Shown here one piece after another: positions 58,548-64,000 of a stretch of 64,000 bases of DNA (within the stretch, counting starts at the first letter, position 1; each line of letters starts with the position of its first letter). The notes under the pieces are model-generated. The model did no database searches. It saw only the letters and a program-made list of their open reading frames with translations, and was not told where the DNA came from. This DNA is from Sphaeramia orbicularis (lineage: Eukaryota > Chordata > Actinopteri > Kurtiformes > Apogonidae), in the NCBI RefSeq assembly GCF_902148855.1, contig NC_043962.1, positions 24,088,610 to 24,152,609 on the forward strand. The letters run 5' to 3'. A program made the translations under genes and the position numbers.

Positions 58548-58774
58548 CAGGGTGTCCCATAAGTCTCCATACATAGGAGACATAATACATTCCATACAAA
58601 TATGGTTCTAACATGTATTTCTTTATATTTCTTCTTTATAGTTCTTCAGCAGACACGCATTGAAATGAGTTCCCGACAAAATGGCAGTCATATAGAGCAT
58701 ATTATATAAATAAAAATGGTTTATGTCAAGAAACGTTTATTTTTCCTATGTATGGAGACTTATGGGACACCCTG
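58548..58774. mobile_element. mariner-type MITE
   Basis: The ends CAGGGTGTCCCATAAGTCTC and its exact complement extend over 30 bp with TA on both sides (58546-58547 and 58775-58776). CAGGGTGTCC ends are typical of mariner elements. It is 227 bp without transposase, and the near-identical ends suggest a fairly recent insertion. Confidence 0.85.
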
Positions 58775-59370
58775 TAGTTTACATGTACATTATATGTCCG
58801 TATGTATGTCAATATAGAGTATATTTTTAATTGAGATGTGCAGATTATTTGGGATGTAGTTGTGGAATCTCTGCGCAGAAGACCAACAAATTAAAGACAC
58901 TAAGAGGAGCAGATGTGGATCTTTGTTGGATCTATACGTCCATATCCCTGAATTTACTCCGACTGCCCTTGAGCACTATCGACATTACAGTTAGTGCTTC
59001 ACAGAGCAAAACAGAGGAGACAAAAACGTCCTCGTGCGGAGCTTTTCTGTATGTTTACAATGGATTGACATTTTATCCTGTAAGAAGGCGTCTGTCTCAT
59101 GTGAGGAGTGTTTATGTTGAGGGAGGAGTTTCCAAAACATCCTCATAGACAACATTATGTCATCCAACCACAACAGTATAAAGAGCATTAACCTGAACAG
59201 AATCTGCAAATAAAGAGCTTTGTCTGTCTGATGTTTGACTCTGTAGTGTTTATATAGATACATTGGGTTGTAGAATTACTGTATAATATCATGTAACATC
59301 ACAAGAAAAATGGAGCTGTCATTAGTTGAACAGTTGAAGTTTAGGAGTGGAGGTGTGTCTGGGGGAGTGT

Positions 59371-59528
59371 TCACATATTAAAGCAGACGTCCCTTTAAGT
59401 CTCATCTTCACTTCTGCTTAGGATGTTCAGGGCCTTTCAGGTGTAGATTTTTTTTTTTTTTCCACTCAGATAAGTCTGAGGCTCTTCCATCTTAAAGAAT
59501 TAACCACATCAAAAAAACAATCTAAAAC
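59371..59528 (+). promoter_or_regulatory. rhcg: rhcg 5' flank
   Basis: An ATATTAAAG about 155 bases before the ATG at 59529 could act as a weak TATA element. The sequence between it and the ATG is open of splice signals and holds a 14-T run near 59447. The transcription start is not resolved. Confidence 0.3.
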
Positions 59529-59765
59529 ATGGGCTGTGTTCAGAGCTTCAGGGATATGTGCGACCGTACAAAAAATACCAATGTTCGTTTTAGTCTTCCA
59601 GCAGTTTGTGTTGTGTGGCAAACGGCCATGATCATCTTATTTGGAGTTTTTATTCGTTATAATGAAGAATCAGACACACACTGGATAGAGCATCGAAAAG
59701 CTAAAAACATATCCAGTGACATCGAGAATGACTTCTACTTCAGATATCCAAGTAAGTGACTGACT

Positions 59766-59801
<36 letters not shown>

Positions 59802-59988
59802 TTTTACTTTTTTAAATTGTTGTCGTCTGTTCATTTATTTTTTCTACATGCATCTGTTTTTTATTTATTTACAAGTTATTTACAATATAATTTATACAGT
59901 AAATTCTTTGTTGTCTCTGTAGAATATGCTTCTATATCTCATAATACCAGTAGTTCATGTTCTCGTGACCTTTTGGATAGTCACTTTT

Positions 59989-60036
<48 letters not shown>

Positions 60037-60309
60037 TCATTTTCTGGACCCGCTTTATCCTCACTAGGGTCACGGGGGTCGGTTTCCTTCAATTGTTGTT
60101 TCCAGTTCATTTATTTTTCTACATGCATCTGTTTTTTGTGTTTTTTGTATCATTTACATGTTATTTACAGTATAATTTATACAGTAAATTATTTGTTGTC
60201 ACTGTAGAATATACTTCTTTATCTCATTTTACCAAGTATATAAAAGTTCCTGTTTGAATAGTTCATCTTCTCGTGACCTTTTAGATAGTCCCTTTAAATA
60301 GTAACCTTT

Positions 60310-60385
<76 letters not shown>

Positions 60386-63185
60386 TCAATTGTTATCTCC
60401 TATTCATTTATTTCTCTACATGCATCTGGGTTTTTTTTTGCATCATTTACATGTTACAACTTACACAGTAAATTCTTTGTTGTTTGTTTGTTGTTTGTTG
60501 TTTCTATATCTTATATTACCAAGTGTATAATACTTTTGATTGAGTCGTTCAGATTCTGGTGACCTTTTAGATAGTCCCTGCATTGCTGACAAAGATCTGA
60601 CACCTACAAGTATACAGTTCCCCAGGGTTCTGATTCCCCTCAGGCTCTGTTTGTTCCAGTTGTTGACTTACCTCAACACTTACTTTCACAATTAAAACTA
60701 CACATTATTTCATCATACATAGTACTGACACACATGTTGCATGTCAGTTACCGTGTGCTGTACGTGTATATGTGCGGCGTGTCATATGGGTGTGGTTGCA
60801 TTCTATAGTACGCTACAGTACAAGTCCACAGCAGCCCACGGTGTCAGTAACAGACTATCACGAAGCCATCTCAGATATGGTGTTGGATGTCAATTGATAA
60901 ATGAACATCCTGACACAGTTTGTTGTGTGCAGTCCAGCAAAGCACGTCCCAGGCACATCCTAATGTTACCAGGCCTTATTTTTCGACACCTGGAATGTCT
61001 GGGTCCTTTGTTGCTGGTGGGACTGTTAGACATATGTTCATCTGATTTCTCCAGTGGGCTGTTTGTTGTGGATTCTTTTGTTTCACATTGAGTGGGAACA
61101 TACTCCTAGTCAGTCACAGTGTTATGTATGCTCATACAGGCTGTTATGCTGGTATCTACACAGTGTCTTGTGGTTGTTCATTTAAATTTTCCATTGTAGT
61201 TTCCATGTTTTTGACTAGTACAGTTGTTGATTTGATTGTTATTGTTATTTATTTGAGCCTTTAACCTCCTGAGATCCTGCGATGCATTTTTGTGGTCTGT
61301 AGGGGATTAGTTTCACAGCTTTACTTCAACAAATACACTGCCCACTGCAAAGGACATTCCATAAAAAATTAAAAATGTGTCTGAAAAAACTGTTGCAGAA
61401 TACTGTTTCCAATCAAGACAATTATTTAATGTAAAAAAAAAAAAAAAAAAAAGAAAGAAAAAAAAGAAAAGAAACTTTCTGGGGTTTTAAGAGAATGTGT
61501 TTGTGGTTGTATGAGTAAATCTGAAAATACAAGCCTGTAGTTTTAATATTATATCAGAAATAGTCTAATTTTCTATGTCTCAGTTAATGATGTTTGATTT
61601 TGTCACCTAAAAGATTTTGTCTACTATGATTTATTTAATCAAACTAGCCACATTATGATTTAATTACATTAATTACATTACATTAAACAAAAAAATAATA
61701 CATTTAAAAAAGGAAAAACAAGGGGGAAAAAAAAAGATTTAACCCTTTCATGCACAGTGGCCACTCCAGTGGACAGTTATTCTACAGCTGTTCTCTTGTA
61801 CATTCATGGATTTTGTTGTTGTTTTCATTTTTGTTGTTGTTGTTTTGTTTTTTTTTTTACACACATATCTTTACTAAAGTTTTAAGACACTACATATGTT
61901 TTCTGACATGAACTGGTAACATTATGTAGATCTCTCCTGAGCATAAACCCCCAGAATCACAAACCCTCCCCATAGTTTTCACACAATTTATCAGTAAATT
62001 CATGTTTCTGTGCGTCAAAAATTAAACGTTTGGTGTCCAGCTGAGTGCACATTTTTGCCACTTCATGAAAAATAGGTTCATAAGAAATTTTTTTCATTAT
62101 TATTATTTTTTTTAATGTATTTTTTTACATTTTTAAAATTATTTTTATTTTATTTATTTATCTATCTATTTTTTATTTATTTTTCAGAAGAAAATTTTCA
62201 ATTGCATTGTTTTTTTATGCCTAAAGAGGAATAAAAACACTCAGGAAAAAATTTTGGTTAAGGTTCTCATAATTTGTGAATGAAAGGGTTAATTACAAGC
62301 CCAGTAACATTTTATTATTATTATTATTATTGTTATTATTATTATGGATTCTGCTTTCCATGTCATCCTTGTATTTATTTGACCCATCCCATGACAGGTG
62401 CCTTTGTAACCTTAAGTTGTTTTAAGTTTCTGTTTGTTTTTATTTACTGTACAGCACAGAGGTTATGAAAGACCTTGATATGTTGGTGTATCATCATAAC
62501 ATATCAGTGTCTAATAAGGCAGGTTGTATTAAATACACACTGTCCTTGATTTCCCCCCCGTATGCCCTCATCTCTCTGTAATGATGTGTTGTGAAAGCAA
62601 ACTGTACATGTAAGGTTTCTCACCTGTCACATCAACATGTTATTATGTAATTTTAATTTAGTATGAACTGTATTGAAACAATCACAATCGTCAGGTCATA
62701 TGGCTTTTTAAACATGCTTGTGAGCTGTTAATAGTATTTTTCTTCAATTATTCCAGGAGATACACTATATTTTGTGACTATTTTCTTATTTCATAGGACA
62801 ATCCAGTGAGTAGAGTTTTTTTTCTGCCTCCTATATGAGCCTAAATTATCTCTTTTTACATATGTTCATGTTCTCTTCAGTAGGTTTCATGTATTCTAAC
62901 CTGTCCTCCTCCATGTTTATTACCTTCAGTGGACACTAGATGGTGTGTTCCTGCAACCCTTCTCTTATTTATCCTCCTATATCTTTTCCCCAGGTTTCCA
63001 AGATGTCCATGTGATGATCTTTGTTGGATTTGGTTCCTGATGACGTTTCTGAAGCGGTACAGCTTCGGTGCCGTGGGTTTTAACTTCCTCATCGCAGCCT
63101 TCGGCCTCCAATGGGCGTTGTTGATGCAGGGCTGGTTCCACTCCCTGGACTACACTGATGGGAAGATTAAAATTGGAGTTGAAAA
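59529..63185 (+). CDS. rhcg: Ammonium transporter Rh type C, exons 1-2 (partial, frameshifted)
   Basis: Rh-family gas/ammonia channel; fish Rhcg works at the apical face of gill ionocytes. Exon 1: 59529-59751, start [20 protein letters not shown], first membrane segment near residues 26-45 ([17 protein letters not shown]), then [20 protein letters not shown] with an N-glycosylation site (NIS). Exon 2: 62994-63185, coding [13 protein letters not shown] and [19 protein letters not shown] up to KIGVE. These two parts are in different frames: the phenylalanine codon between GFG and LMTF is one T short (GGTTCC near 63032). Adding one base restores the phase expected at both splice sites (A|GT and GAA AA|). 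No exon 3 is seen before the window ends, about 815 bases on. This could be an assembly error, a null allele or a decaying paralogue. Confidence 0.8.
59765..60590 (+). repeat. Three tandem units with embedded (CTTT)n arrays
   Basis: Within rhcg intron 1, three copies of a unit of roughly 270-300 bp share TTCATTTATTT, CTACATGCATCTG, ACAGTAAATT, TTTGTTGT, TTACCAAGT and GTGACCTTTTAGATAGTC. Copy starts lie near 59813, 60091 and 60388. (CTTT)n arrays lie at about 59765-59803, 59985-60038 and 60308-60387, one ahead of each copy. Confidence 0.8.
61265..61490. mobile_element. MITE family M1, copy 3 (degraded)
   Basis: The start CCTCCTGAGATCC, then GCGATGCATTTTTGTGGTCT and TTTCACAGCTTTACTT matches the copies at 34421 and 38144. 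The right end is worn (GGGGTTTTAAGAG instead of GGGTCTCAGGAGG). It is preceded by TTAA. It lies in rhcg intron 1. Confidence 0.55.
61743..62288. mobile_element. piggyBac-like MITE (TTAA duplication)
   Basis: The left end CCCTTTCATGCACA and right end complement CCCTTTCATTCACA are flanked by TTAA at 61739-61742 and 62289-62292. It is 546 bp, AT-rich, with no transposase. It has the same architecture as the elements at 19610-20505 and 35977-37420, but a different terminal sequence. Confidence 0.7.
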
Positions 63186-64000
63186 GTAAACATGTAGTCA
63201 TATTCTCACTATTCATTAGAATTTCCACCATGGCTTTTTTCATGTACTTTTTGCTGATGTGAATCCTTTGACTCTGTAACTTCAAAGACAAGAATCTAAA
63301 GTTAAGTTCTTAAATATCTTTTTATTTTATTTAGCATAAGCTTGATATATTACATAATAATAACATCACACATAAATTTACACTGAAACAGACAAAAATC
63401 ATTAACCGCAAACATAAACCAAATATAATTAACACATTTACGTAGCACAATGTACATCAGCAGGTTTAGCACCCAAATAAAAAGACATATTTTATGAAAA
63501 GTAGACAAACAAAAAACACATATTTCATGTTATTTTACCAAAAAAAAAAAGTAATGTAATATCCTTTAGCTTTTTTAATAGAGTCATTTGTTTCGAGAAT
63601 ACATTCATCCTCAGTAAATTGATGTTTAATTCTTTCCCAGTAAAATAATCATATTAATAATAAAACTATATGATATAACCCAAATACATTCCTTCAGGTG
63701 GTAACACATAAATTATTTAGATTTACTAAGTTAACATATTATATGAACAAAACTGCTTCAATTTGGATGTACTTTGCTTTGATTGTGTTAAAATTAAAAG
63801 GTTGCATTTAATTTTTCCAACTTACTCAAATTTTCCCCAGGTTTTCCCACCTAAAGTATTTGCTTTTCATTTACAACTTATCTTAAAATAAGTAAATAAT
63901 GTGTAATTTTAATGCAAAACTATAGTGTGGCTGAACACAAATATCAATGACACAAATAGGATATTTTTATACACCACATTCTCCAAAGAAACAACTACAG
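63186..64000. other. rhcg intron 2 or downstream flank
   Basis: AT-rich with no splice-flanked rhcg exon 3. The family would next need a segment beginning like LINADFCVA, which I do not see on the plus strand. Confidence 0.4.

Noticed and set aside
58831-59148. 105-codon open frame, plus strand
   Set aside because: No recognisable domain, no splice context and AT-rich codon use; probably chance.
62929-63189. 86-codon open frame as a separate gene
   Set aside because: Its second half is rhcg exon 2 in the shifted frame; its first half is intron.

Overview
The window is vertebrate nuclear DNA, almost certainly from a ray-finned (percomorph-like) teleost. Its genes have many short exons with GT-AG introns. 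The intergenic DNA is AT-rich with long A/T homopolymers, many short DNA-transposon remnants (TA, TTAA or 8-bp target duplications) and pieces of fish LINEs. The proteins match vertebrate families, and the gene set corresponds to human 15q26 (MAN2A2, UNC45A, RCCD1, CIB1, GDPGP1, RHCG).

Layout. 0.25-19.2 kb, minus strand: man2a2 (Golgi alpha-mannosidase II family), 22 coding exons with a remote non-coding first exon. 19.2-23.0 kb: divergent intergenic interval holding a nested pair of MITEs. HDDC3, which lies between MAN2A2 and UNC45A in human, was not seen there. 23.16-33.56 kb, plus: unc45a (myosin co-chaperone), 19 coding exons. 35.44-39.67 kb, plus: rccd1, 8 exons, with an L1-type LINE fragment ending just upstream of its promoter. 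40.03-41.91 kb, minus: cib1, 7 exons, tail-to-tail with rccd1. 43.87-51.31 kb, minus: a compact gene whose single 6.2-kb exon encodes 21 titin A-band-type Ig/FnIII domains, flanked by three tiny exons. 52.88-53.98 kb, plus: gdpgp1, one coding exon, head-to-head with the titin-like gene. 54-59.4 kb: intergenic DNA with four MITEs. 59.5-63.2 kb, plus: the first two exons of an Rh glycoprotein gene (rhcg); exon 2 is one base short of an open frame.

All exon boundaries were read by hand from splice signals and reading-frame phase. The five complete conserved genes give lengths close to their human orthologues as I recall them: man2a2 1,153 aa, unc45a 940, rccd1 376, cib1 189, gdpgp1 365. The titin-like gene predicts 2,124 aa.

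The genes do not form one pathway. They are a conserved synteny block of housekeeping and epithelial genes. The outlier is the titin-like gene. Its 21 domains follow the 11-domain periodicity of the titin C-zone super-repeat (Ig-FFF-Ig-FFF-Ig-FF, where F is FnIII), yet it has its own start codon, its own small 5' and 3' exons and its own promoter interval. It is the best candidate here for something undescribed.
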